Shown piece by piece: positions 31,427 to 37,150 of a stretch of DNA of 37,150 nt. The DNA is taken from positions 1 through 37,150 of the forward strand of contig SDWL01000001.1 of NCBI GenBank assembly GCA_004195315.1, read 5' to 3'. A program made the position numbers and the translations under genes. Source of the stretch: Lutibacter sp. (GTDB lineage Bacteria; Bacteroidota; Bacteroidia; Flavobacteriales; Flavobacteriaceae). A model generated the notes under the pieces. The model made no database searches and was not told the origin of the DNA. It was given only the letters and a program-made list of their open reading frames with translations. Within the stretch, counting starts at the first letter, position 1, and each line of letters starts with the position of its first letter.

Positions 31427-31738
31427 ATGAATACAGATAAATTAGTAGAAATAAGACATAGAATACTGAACAATATAAAAGATGACAACCTTGAAGTTTT
31501 ATGGGCTTTAAATGATTTAGATACACTGATATATAAAGAAGAAAATTTAATTATTTGCAAGAGTTGTCTACTGTTAAACAATAGTTTGAAAGAAGGCGAT
31601 ACTGTAATTTATAATAGTGAAAAATTTACAATTAATTTCATAGAATTAAAACATAAAGTTGCAGATATTACAAGTGAATGTAAAACCCTTATATGTGGAA
31701 ATGTGCCATTGAGTAAATTAACAAAAATTGTTTTATAG
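31427..31738 (+). CDS. Array protein whose 3' half lies in element E11 (103 aa)
   Basis: 103 residues, starting MNTDKLVEIRHRILNNIKDD. The left arm of E11 is read as KSCLLLN and the stop is in the right arm. The C-terminal half (LKEGDTVIYNSEKFTINFIE) looks like a small beta fold such as an SH3-like barrel. The N-terminal half is helical. The junction between the two lies exactly at the repeat arm. Confidence 0.6.
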   Translation: MNTDKLVEIRHRILNNIKDDNLEVLWALNDLDTLIYKEENLIICKSCLLLNNSLKEGDTVIYNSEKFTINFIELKHKVADITSECKTLICGNVPLSKLTKIVL

Positions 31739-31747
31739 TTTACAACT
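31562..31747. repeat. Inverted-repeat element E11
   Basis: Arms 31562-31581 (AGTTGTCTACTGTTAAACAA) and 31728-31747 pair with the CT/AA spacer, one G-U and two mismatches. The outer box AGTTGT/ACAACT differs from E5/E8 (AGTTCT/AGAACT) on both sides. Confidence 0.75.
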
Positions 31748-31779
31748 GTAAATTATATGATTTGTACGGTGGCCACAAA

Positions 31780-31878
31780 ATGCAAATTATAGATAATAAA
31801 ACAACGGCCGAGCCTATTACCATTGATTTTTATATAAGGCCAAAAGATAGTATAAATTATATGAATAGTTATTATTAG
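31780..31878 (+). CDS. Possible peptide gene (32 aa)
   Basis: A short frame starting MQIIDNKTTAEPITIDFYIR and ending in the left arm of E12. It has no upstream support other than the AT-rich leader. It could be a remnant of a lost cassette gene. Low confidence. Confidence 0.35.
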   Translation: MQIIDNKTTAEPITIDFYIRPKDSINYMNSYY

Positions 31879-32118
31879 TTAAAAAGAGATACAAAAATGA
31901 GTTTATTATATAAGAAAAAAGAAGATATAAGTACAGAAGTAGAGTTTAAACAACTTAAAGATGGAAAAATAACATTAGAGTTTAGTGCTGACTGTGGAAA
32001 GTTTGGGACTGACGAACCCCTTGATGGATATATACTAACACCTGAAAGATTATTACAAATTTTACAAGAAAGGGCTGATATTACAGACGAAGAAATGGAG
32101 TTTTAATTAATTTTAACT
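31867..32118. repeat. Inverted-repeat element E12 (encloses a gene)
   Basis: Arms 31867-31884 (AGTTATTATTAGTTAAAA) and 32101-32118 pair with two mismatches and one G-U. The 69-residue gene lies wholly inside, its TAA in the right arm. At 252 bp it is close in size to E4 and E7, the other gene-enclosing members. Confidence 0.68.
31897..32106 (+). CDS. Array hypothetical protein inside E12 (69 aa)
   Basis: 69 residues, acidic: EFKQLKDGKITLEFSADCGK, then GYILTPERLLQILQERADIT. Reads as a small beta sheet plus helix. Entire gene in the loop of E12. No family recognised. Confidence 0.58.
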   Translation: MSLLYKKKEDISTEVEFKQLKDGKITLEFSADCGKFGTDEPLDGYILTPERLLQILQERADITDEEMEF

Positions 32119-32165
32119 GTACACGTATAACAGAATAACGATTTAATAACTAAAATTATAATATT

Positions 32166-32438
32166 ATGAATAAAGATTTTAAAATAGTAGAAGTTTCTGA
32201 AAATGAGTTTATAGTATACAAAAAATATATAGATAAAAAAACAATTGGCTATTTATGGTGGGAAAAAACAATAAACATTGATAGTTGGGAAAGGATAACA
32301 AAAAAAGGAGAAAGACTAAGTTTTAATAACTACATTTTTCAAATACAAACCTATGATTTAATAGAATATACTAATATTGAAGAAGCAAGGAAGTTTATTA
32401 AAGACGTAAATAAATATCCTAAAAAACACACTATATAA
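32166..32438 (+). CDS. Array hypothetical protein (90 aa)
   Basis: 90 residues: FKIVEVSENEFIVYKKYIDK, then WWEKTINIDSWERI and YTNIEEARKFIKDV. A beta sheet followed by a helix; the WERI and EEA pattern is seen in many small phage proteins. It lies between CGTATAACAG (near 32128) and CTGTTATGCG (near 32457), an inverted pair of opposite polarity to E1-E15. Function unknown. Confidence 0.58.
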   Translation: MNKDFKIVEVSENEFIVYKKYIDKKTIGYLWWEKTINIDSWERITKKGERLSFNNYIFQIQTYDLIEYTNIEEARKFIKDVNKYPKKHTI

Positions 32439-32467
32439 TTACTAAAGTAAGTTATACTGTTATGCGG

Positions 32468-32582
32468 AGTTAACTGTGGGCTTTGGGAGGAAATGGAACG
32501 TAGATAATAAATAAAAGAATTACGAATAAATTAAAAGACAGTTATTGTTGAGGTGCAAGGCAAACCCAACTCACTTTTAACT
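32468..32582. repeat. Inverted-repeat element E13
   Basis: Left AGTTAACTGTGGG (32468-32480) pairs with 32561-32582 (CAAACCCAACTCAC then AACT) with a 4-nt bulge AACT. No gene inside. It is nearly the same sequence as E14 over the first 51 bases (two differences) and over the last part. It occupies the gene-free stretch 32439-32638. Confidence 0.72.
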
Positions 32583-32638
32583 GTATTAGATAAAATTTAG
32601 TTTTAGGTAAAATATAAAAATAAATTAATAAAAAAACA

Positions 32639-32776
32639 ATGACACTAAGAGAACAATTTAGAAAAGAAAAAAACATAATAGGTGGAAAAAAATGGATTAA
32701 TTATGTAAACTGGGGTTCTTACGAAAAAGATTATGTAAACTGGCTTGAAGCTAAAATTAATTTTATTGATAGTTAA
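32639..32776 (+). CDS. Small protein between twin elements E13 and E14 (45 aa)
   Basis: 45 residues, starting MTLREQFRKEKNIIGGKKW and containing a duplicated YVNW (TATGTAAACTGG appears twice in the DNA). Its TAA falls in the left arm of E14. It is flanked by near-identical direct repeats, so it could be lost or gained by simple recombination. Confidence 0.5.
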   Translation: MTLREQFRKEKNIIGGKKWINYVNWGSYEKDYVNWLEAKINFIDS

Positions 32777-32885
32777 CTGTGGGTTTTGGGAGGAAATTGA
32801 ACGTAGATAATAAATAAAAGAGCTACCATAAAGACTAAAACAATTATTGTTGAGGTTCAAGGCAAACCCAACTCACAGATTAACT
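32771..32885. repeat. Inverted-repeat element E14
   Basis: Left AGTTAACTGTGGG (32771-32783) pairs with 32863-32885 with a bulged T after AGTTAA and the same 4-nt bulge as E13. Exactly 115 bp, like E13. No gene inside. Confidence 0.74.
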
Positions 32886-32940
32886 GTATTACGAAATGAT
32901 TACACTTTAAGGAATATTGACAAATTAAATAAATAAAGAA

Positions 32941-33162
32941 ATGAAAAAAATGAATTTTGCTATTAGATTAGCTGGAGCGTTAATAATATATTGGATAATA
33001 TACAACACTTACTTTGGTTGGAATGAAAAACCACTTAGTCAAACAGAATTAAACTTAGACAATATTTATAAATATGGAATGTACTTTTGTACTTGGCTTT
33101 ATTTTTTGCCACTTTTAGATGTGTACGAACGTTTTATAGAAAAACACGAACGTAAAAGTTAA
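32941..33162 (+). CDS. Small membrane protein (73 aa)
   Basis: 73 residues with two hydrophobic segments (FAIRLAGALIIYWIIYNTYF and MYFCTWLYFLPLLDVY) and a basic C-terminal tail (FIEKHERKS). Lies between E14 and E15. It could be an envelope-acting accessory gene; no family recognised. Confidence 0.6.
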   Translation: MKKMNFAIRLAGALIIYWIIYNTYFGWNEKPLSQTELNLDNIYKYGMYFCTWLYFLPLLDVYERFIEKHERKS

Positions 33163-33172
33163 TTATTTTGAT

Positions 33173-33285
33173 AGTTAGCATTAGTTAAAGACAAGTACAA
33201 AAAAGTTAGCGTTTAAACAAAACAAGATAATTGGCATTAAGTAGTTGAGGTTTTTGCAATGTGAACTTTAATTAACTTGCTAACT
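33173..33285. repeat. Inverted-repeat element E15
   Basis: Arms 33173-33190 (AGTTAGCATTAGTTAAAG) and 33266-33285 pair fully except for a 2-nt bulge and one G-U. No gene inside. It is the last clear member; genes to its right are ordinary phage genes. Confidence 0.76.
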
Positions 33286-33302
33286 ACTGATAAAAAAACA
33301 TT

Positions 33303-33560
33303 ATGCAATACAAAACAGTAACATTATCAATACATTACGAATTGAAAATAAGATTTAAACATTGTAATTATATAATGTTTACTGATGATTTGAAAAGTGT
33401 GTTTAATTATAAATCAGGTAGTGAAATTACAACATCTAACAATATGAAAAGAGGGTTTTGGTTTAATCGTAAATTTTATATATTAGATAAAATAGAAGAC
33501 ATGATTGAATTGATACCGAAATACGAATATAATTATAATGATATATTGACAAATTTATGA
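33303..33560 (+). CDS. Small phage protein (85 aa)
   Basis: 85 residues. Order VTLSIHYELKIRF, then GFWFNRKFYILDKIEDMIELIPKYE. The GxWxNxKFYxLxxxxxMIExIPK pattern recurs in small proteins of Bacteroidota phages that I remember without a function. ATGA overlap with the spanin-like gene. Confidence 0.62.
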   Translation: MQYKTVTLSIHYELKIRFKHCNYIMFTDDLKSVFNYKSGSEITTSNNMKRGFWFNRKFYILDKIEDMIELIPKYEYNYNDILTNL

Positions 33561-33994
33561 AAAAAATAATAATAATATTAGTAGTTTTAATGTTGATTAG
33601 TTGTAGGTCGAAAAAAGAATACATACATACAACATCAAATGATACTATCAGGATTAATAGCATTGTAAAGATAGTTCCTAAACAGTTAAACAGCTTAGTT
33701 ATTGATAATGTTTGCGATTCAATAGGTATAGCAAATCCGTTTAACTATACATTCATATCTAATAATGTTAAAGGAACTGTAAAAAGTGAACATAACAAGA
33801 TTAAAATCGATGTAAATATAGATAGTATTGTTAATTCTTTTAAAGAAGAATATATAAGTAGTTTTAAAAGTAAAAATAAATTATTAATTGAAGAAGTTAA
33901 AAGACCGTTTAATTTGTATAGTATATTATTAAATGTTATATTAGCGGCTTGGATATTTAGGAAACCTATTTTTAGATTAATTAAACCTATATAA
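33557..33994 (+). CDS. Spanin-like lipoprotein with C-terminal membrane segment
   Basis: 145 residues. An N-terminal lipoprotein signal (MKKIIIILVVLMLISC) has lipobox LISC with Cys16. The middle has extended, strand-forming sequence. A hydrophobic helix lies at about 120-138 (YSILLNVILAAWIF) near the C-terminus. An outer-membrane lipid anchor plus a C-terminal inner-membrane anchor is the layout of a unimolecular spanin (T1 gp11 type), which joins the two membranes at lysis. Its position away from the endolysin is unusual; an unrelated lipoprotein is possible. Confidence 0.55.
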   Translation: MKKIIIILVVLMLISCRSKKEYIHTTSNDTIRINSIVKIVPKQLNSLVIDNVCDSIGIANPFNYTFISNNVKGTVKSEHNKIKIDVNIDSIVNSFKEEYISSFKSKNKLLIEEVKRPFNLYSILLNVILAAWIFRKPIFRLIKPI

Positions 33995-34021
33995 TTATAG
34001 TTAATAACTTATAAAATAAAT

Positions 34022-35140
34022 ATGAGCTCAAGAAGATTATCACCAGAAGTAGCAACACAATTAGGATTAGAAATTAAACCAATTAACAGAGAAAAGGAAG
34101 CTTTCGGAAATCCTAAATATTATTTAAGTAAAAAACAATTAAAAAAACTAAATAAATTAAGAGAAGGAATTTTTAATAGCTGCGATACATTAGACGTAAA
34201 TACTGAAAATGTTAAACATTTATGGAAAAAAACAAAAGAAGAAAGCGTATTTATTAAAAACCCTGACTATGTAGAGAAAATAGAAGTTGAATTTTCAACT
34301 CTTAAAGATGATTTAATAAAAGACTTAAAGCAATACAGCCCTAAGTTTACTAAATTAATTAGAAAAAAAGATACTGAAAGTTATTTACTTGTTATCGATC
34401 CTGCTGATATTCACATCGGTAAACTTGCATCAGGCTTTGAATGTGGTGAGGATTATAACAACCAGATAGCAGTACAAAGAGTTTTAGAAGGTGTGAAAGG
34501 TATATTAGATAAATGTCAAGGTTTTAATATAGACAAAATACTATTCATTGGAGGTAATGATATATTACATATTGATACACCTAAAAGAACTACTACAAGT
34601 GGTACTTTTCAAGATACAGATGGAATGTGGCATAGTAATTTTTTAATAGCTAAAAAGTTATATGTTGATGTTTTAGAATTATTAATTACTGTTGCCGATG
34701 TACATTTTGATTTCAATCCATCAAATCACGACTATACAAATGGATTCTTTTTAGCCCAGGTAATTGAAACATACTTTAAAAATTGTAGCAACATAACTTT
34801 TGATTGTAGTATATCACATAGAAAAGGTTTTAAGTACTTCAATAATTTAATTGGAACAACTCACGGAGATGGCGCAAAGATGCAAGATTTACCTTTGTTA
34901 ATAGCTACTGAATACCCTAAAGAATGGGCAAGTACTAAACATAGATATGTATATACTCACCACGTACATCATAAAGTGTCAAAAGATTATATAGGTTTAA
35001 CTGTTGAGAGTTTGAGAAGCCCAAGCGGAACTGACAGTTGGCATCATAGGAATGGTTTTGAACACGCTCCAAAAGCTATTGAAGGATTTTTACATCATAA
35101 GACACAAGGACAAATAGCAAGAATAACACATATTTTCTAA
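34022..35140 (+). CDS. Calcineurin-like metallophosphoesterase
   Basis: 372 residues. Metal-binding motifs in order: DIH (129-131), GGND (177-180), SNHD (234-237, in place of GNHD), HGDG (281-284) and a terminal HxH region HHVHH (313-317). The order is that of SbcD/Mre11-type phosphoesterases. The N-terminal 110 residues are a helical extension. The likely substrate is DNA (nuclease trimming) but a nucleotide is possible. No SbcC-like partner is present in the genome. Confidence 0.85.
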   Translation: MSSRRLSPEVATQLGLEIKPINREKEAFGNPKYYLSKKQLKKLNKLREGIFNSCDTLDVNTENVKHLWKKTKEESVFIKNPDYVEKIEVEFSTLKDDLIKDLKQYSPKFTKLIRKKDTESYLLVIDPADIHIGKLASGFECGEDYNNQIAVQRVLEGVKGILDKCQGFNIDKILFIGGNDILHIDTPKRTTTSGTFQDTDGMWHSNFLIAKKLYVDVLELLITVADVHFDFNPSNHDYTNGFFLAQVIETYFKNCSNITFDCSISHRKGFKYFNNLIGTTHGDGAKMQDLPLLIATEYPKEWASTKHRYVYTHHVHHKVSKDYIGLTVESLRSPSGTDSWHHRNGFEHAPKAIEGFLHHKTQGQIARITHIF

Positions 35141-35200
35141 AATAATTAGTTTATATCAAATAAATTTTATAATTTAGCAAAGAATTTAAAACTTAACATT

Positions 35201-35302
35201 ATGAATAAATTAGGAATAGCACTTTTATACGCAGTTTGCGTTACGTTTACATTAGTATTCACAACTTTTACTATTTACGCATTTACATTAATGTTATGTT
35301 AA
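35201..35302 (+). CDS. Single-pass membrane peptide (33 aa)
   Basis: 33 residues, almost wholly hydrophobic (ALLYAVCVTFTLVFTTFTIY) with a short basic N-terminus. Last gene of the rightward unit, 60 bases before the terminator. A TAATTTAG near 35170 is one base off the -7 consensus. It might be a small toxin, antiholin-like peptide or regulator; no family recognised. Confidence 0.5.
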   Translation: MNKLGIALLYAVCVTFTLVFTTFTIYAFTLMLC

Positions 35303-35361
35303 CGGTTGGGAGCGTCTATCATACCCATTTTTGAGGTTACTTAGTGGATTGAGTAATTGAA

Positions 35362-35387
35362 CCCTTTACACATTGTAAGGGGTTTTT
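35362..35387 (+). terminator. Intrinsic terminator at the convergence point
   Basis: CCCTTTACA (35362-35370), loop CAT, TGTAAGGGG (35374-35382; one G-U), then TTTTT. Nine-base-pair stem with U run, placed after the last rightward gene and before the end of the leftward unit at 35431. The rest of 35303-35430 holds no gene, only weak inverted repeats. Confidence 0.82.
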
Positions 35388-35430
35388 GTATAGTTATAAG
35401 TATATAAAAAAAATAAAAAGTAGACACGTA

Positions 35431-35784
35431 TTAATACAACCAAGTAACATCTTTAGTTTTTTCAGCGTCAATATCACAATGAATAAAAGTCTTTGCTATA
35501 CCTATACGATTGAATCCTACTTGTTTTAATGCGTTTTCTATTACAAAACGACTTCTGCTATCAATACATTTTATATCACACGCTAAACCCCTTAAATGAC
35601 TTGAATCGGGAACGCCTTTAATTTTTATATTATGCTTTTCTGTACGGTAACCACTATTAATAATAAATGGAATGTTCGCAATGTGACGAGCTTCATCTAA
35701 CATAGATAAAAAAGTACTATCCATATTAACACCTGAACCTTTTAAATCAGAACTATCAAATTCATTTATGTTAAAATACCTCAT
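35431..35784 (-). CDS. Endolysin, peptidase M15A family
   Basis: 117 residues. FNINEFDSSDLKGSGVNMD at the start, then IPFIINSGYRTEKHN, SSHLRGLACDI (His63, Asp70) and AKTFIHCDID (His102). His-x6-Asp...His is the zinc site of M15A peptidases. The enzyme would cut the peptide cross-links of peptidoglycan in the host wall. No signal sequence, so a holin is needed. Its ATG overlaps the stop of the 49-residue membrane protein, as in a lysis cassette. Confidence 0.9.
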   Translation of the reverse strand: MRYFNINEFDSSDLKGSGVNMDSTFLSMLDEARHIANIPFIINSGYRTEKHNIKIKGVPDSSHLRGLACDIKCIDSRSRFVIENALKQVGFNRIGIAKTFIHCDIDAEKTKDVTWLY

Positions 35785-35930
35785 TTTTTTTTATTTAAGA
35801 AATACCATTTATTAATAGTGTATCCTATGGTTATAACTAATAATAATATTTTTAAAATATTGTCTAAATTTGTAAATTGTGCTGTTAATAATGATATTCC
35901 ATTTATGAAATATAATTTTAAATCACTCAT
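35781..35930 (-). CDS. Holin-like single-membrane-segment protein (49 aa)
   Basis: MSDLKLYFINGISLLTAQFT, then NILKILLLVITIGYTINKWY and a Lys-rich end. One strong membrane helix and a basic tail, plus ATGA coupling to the endolysin, fit a small holin or antiholin. The VITIGYTINKWY stretch is one I recall from lysis modules of Bacteroidota phages. Confidence 0.65.
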   Translation of the reverse strand: MSDLKLYFINGISLLTAQFTNLDNILKILLLVITIGYTINKWYFLNKKK

Positions 35931-35941
35931 TCCGTTGTGGG

Positions 35942-36121
35942 TTACTTTTTAATTCTATTATATAAATCTATTACTCCTTGTGTTCCGATATACATTAATG
36001 CTATATAAACCCACTCAGAACCGCTAATACTTCCTTTTAAAATTAACATAGTTGCAACTACAAAAACTGTTAATTTTTTACTAATTGTTAAGTTTAAAAT
36101 TTTATCAATATATCCTTTCAT
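35942..36121 (-). CDS. Holin-like two-segment membrane protein (59 aa)
   Basis: MKGYIDKILNLTISKKLTVF with hydrophobic segments about 17-29 (LTVFVVATMLIL) and 36-52 (EWVYIALMYIGTQGVI). A short protein with two helices and charged ends next to an endolysin is typical of a holin. ATGA overlap with the gene before. Which of the two small membrane proteins forms the pore is unknown. Confidence 0.65.
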   Translation of the reverse strand: MKGYIDKILNLTISKKLTVFVVATMLILKGSISGSEWVYIALMYIGTQGVIDLYNRIKK

Positions 36122-36486
36122 AATTCTTTTAATTTCAAATGATACTCATCTTTTAACGCCAACCTTTCTTGAAGTATATTCTCAGGTATTAAGCTACCAT
36201 CAATCATATTTCTTTCAATCGCTTCTTTCATTCCTACAATATCACTAATCCTCTGCGAATATTCAGACCTTAAATTAATCTGTTTTTGTTCGAGTGATAA
36301 CTCAACCTTTTCAATTATTGGAGCAACATAATCATAAAAACCAAAGCGTGATAAATCAGCGTGATAACTTATGTTTGTGTTATTCCATACTTTTGGAAAT
36401 CTATTTTCTGTAAATCTCACTTCTTCACCTACTTTTTTAAGTGGCAAATTGTGATTGTTTTCTGCTGTTATTATTATTGCTTTCAT
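36118..36486 (-). CDS. Tail fibre assembly-like protein
   Basis: 122 residues. The N-terminal part (FPKVWNNTNISYHADLSRFG, then FYDYVAPIIEKVE) resembles the region around GFYDVVxP in tail-fibre assembly proteins. The C-terminal half is a helix/coiled coil (KQINLRSEYSQRISDIVGMK). It directly follows the tail-fibre gene (one base), the normal place for such a chaperone. It may aid fibre folding or be attached to it. Confidence 0.62.
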   Translation of the reverse strand: MKAIIITAENNHNLPLKKVGEEVRFTENRFPKVWNNTNISYHADLSRFGFYDYVAPIIEKVELSLEQKQINLRSEYSQRISDIVGMKEAIERNMIDGSLIPENILQERLALKDEYHLKLKEL

Positions 36487-36487
36487 A

Positions 36488-37150
36488 TTAATATATGTTA
36501 TAGTATGCGTTTATATTTGCTTCAATTCCTGATTTATTGATAGTTTGGTCGGAACTATATACTATAAATTCCTTTAACTTACTTTTTGCTGAATGTGAAT
36601 TTAATGTATAAATATCAGGTATTGGTTTTAAATTCCAAGTTCCATTTGCAGAAAAATCAATATTTGAAATAGTTATTAAAACATCTTGATTTATAACATA
36701 ATTATCATATAAATCATTTCTTGTAGCTGACGGAATTAAAGCGTTATTCTTATGATATAAAGGTGAGCCACAACCTACGTGAGGTGAAGTATTAGCACCA
36801 TTATCCATAACACCTAAAAATACGGTTGAAAACGCATCATATATAATACCTGCTCCAATTTCATCTGAATTACGAACTGCAAATAAAGTTCCGTTAGTGT
36901 TGTTTAAACCTGTTGTTCCAAAAATATTAAAGTCGCTTTTTATTTCATCACCTGTATAATTTATATAAGGTAATCCATTTTCAATAAGTAATACGCCATT
37001 AGAAACTATTAAATTAAAATTTCCTAAAATTTCTAAATCTGTTCCTGTAATGCCACCACTTTGCTCGTACCATATAGTTACATAACCATTACCAGCTCCA
37101 ACCCAAGTTTCTAAAGTACCGTCTGTTATTTCAGTTTGTGTAACATCTAT
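36488..37150 (-). CDS. Tail fibre protein, C-terminal part (start at 261)
   Basis: The continuation of the fibre gene that starts at 261; on the circle the coding region is 261-1 followed by 37051-36488, 825 bases. The last 99 bases shown here repeat 1-99. The C-terminus KLKEFIVYSSDQTINKSGIE ANINAYYNIY has the ELIxYxSDQSxNRxGIExNIN pattern that closes LamG-like or arabinofuranosidase-like fibre domains. An ATG at 36808 is internal and not the start. Confidence 0.8.
   Translation of the reverse strand: MDVTQTEITDGTLETWVGAGNGYVTIWYEQSGGITGTDLEILGNFNLIVSNGVLLIENGLPYINYTGDEIKSDFNIFGTTGLNNTNGTLFAVRNSDEIGAGIIYDAFSTVFLGVMDNGANTSPHVGCGSPLYHKNNALIPSATRNDLYDNYVINQDVLITISNIDFSANGTWNLKPIPDIYTLNSHSAKSKLKEFIVYSSDQTINKSGIEANINAYYNIY
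37052..37150. repeat. Terminal direct repeat, right copy (assembly overlap)
   Basis: Exact copy of 1-99. See the left copy: the window is one full turn of a 37,051-bp circle plus this overlap. Confidence 0.93.

Noticed and set aside
28066..33285. A classical integron with integrase and standard attC sites
   Set aside because: No tyrosine recombinase is encoded anywhere in the genome, and the boxes begin AGTT and end AACT, not RYYYAAC...GTTRRRY. Only the fold layout is similar.
28066..33285. A CRISPR array
   Set aside because: The repeats are long, divergent and palindromic within each unit, spacing is irregular and genes lie between them; no cas gene is present.
1..37150. Lysogeny module or reverse transcriptase (diversity-generating element)
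   Set aside because: No integrase, excisionase, CI-like repressor or reverse transcriptase motif (YxDD) was found in any translated frame.

Overview
The window is one complete, circularly permuted genome of a tailed bacteriophage. Bases 1-99 are repeated exactly at 37052-37150, so the unique circle is 37,051 bp and the window edges cut a tail-fibre gene. The host is most likely a Flavobacterium-like member of the Bacteroidota. The DNA is very AT-rich, Shine-Dalgarno sequences are not obvious, two clear promoters match the Bacteroidota form (TTG, 19 bp, TAnnTTTG), and the protein families (M15 endolysin, DUF6712 connector, DUF3127, Rad52-type annealing protein) are those common in phages of that phylum. 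I see no integrase, repressor, tRNA or CRISPR array. A strictly lytic life is possible but not proven.

Layout. Two divergent transcription units start from a gene-free control region (19255-19675). The late unit runs leftward from 19254 through the window start and, on the circle, ends at 35431. In transcription order it holds terminase small and large subunits, tail completion genes, a CBM-like fibre gene with a 13-G tract, tail-tip proteins, the tape measure, a ClpP-type protease/scaffold, major capsid, portal, head connector, structural genes, a tail fibre, a fibre-assembly-like gene, two holin-like proteins and an M15 endolysin. The early unit runs rightward from 19676 to 35302. It begins with small regulators (AP2-like, NUMOD1-like) and a recombination set (Rad52-like, DUF1367, DUF3127, NinG), followed by a replication initiator and a primase-helicase. 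From about 28 to 33.3 kb it is an array of tiny accessory genes, then a spanin-like lipoprotein and a metallophosphoesterase. The two units converge on a terminator at 35362-35387.

Most unusual content. (1) At 28066-33285, fifteen imperfect inverted repeats (named E1-E15 here) begin AGTT and end AACT. Each has an outer and an inner paired box, usually with a small bulge or a 2-nt mismatch between them. Arms match within each pair but differ between pairs, which is the pattern expected of selection on a folded unit. The tiny genes sit between, inside, or running into these elements, giving an integron-like cassette array with no visible recombinase. (2) A roughly 200-nt structured RNA candidate (19269-19465) lies in the leader of the late operon next to the terminase. 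(3) A kissing-loop plus terminator element lies at 24243-24330. (4) A homopolymeric G tract lies in a fibre gene; gain or loss of one G truncates the protein. (5) Three late genes have no canonical start where homology would place it, and in each the open frame enters across the previous stop codon (ATAA, ATAG, CTAA). All calls come from reading the sequence; no database search or folding program was run.
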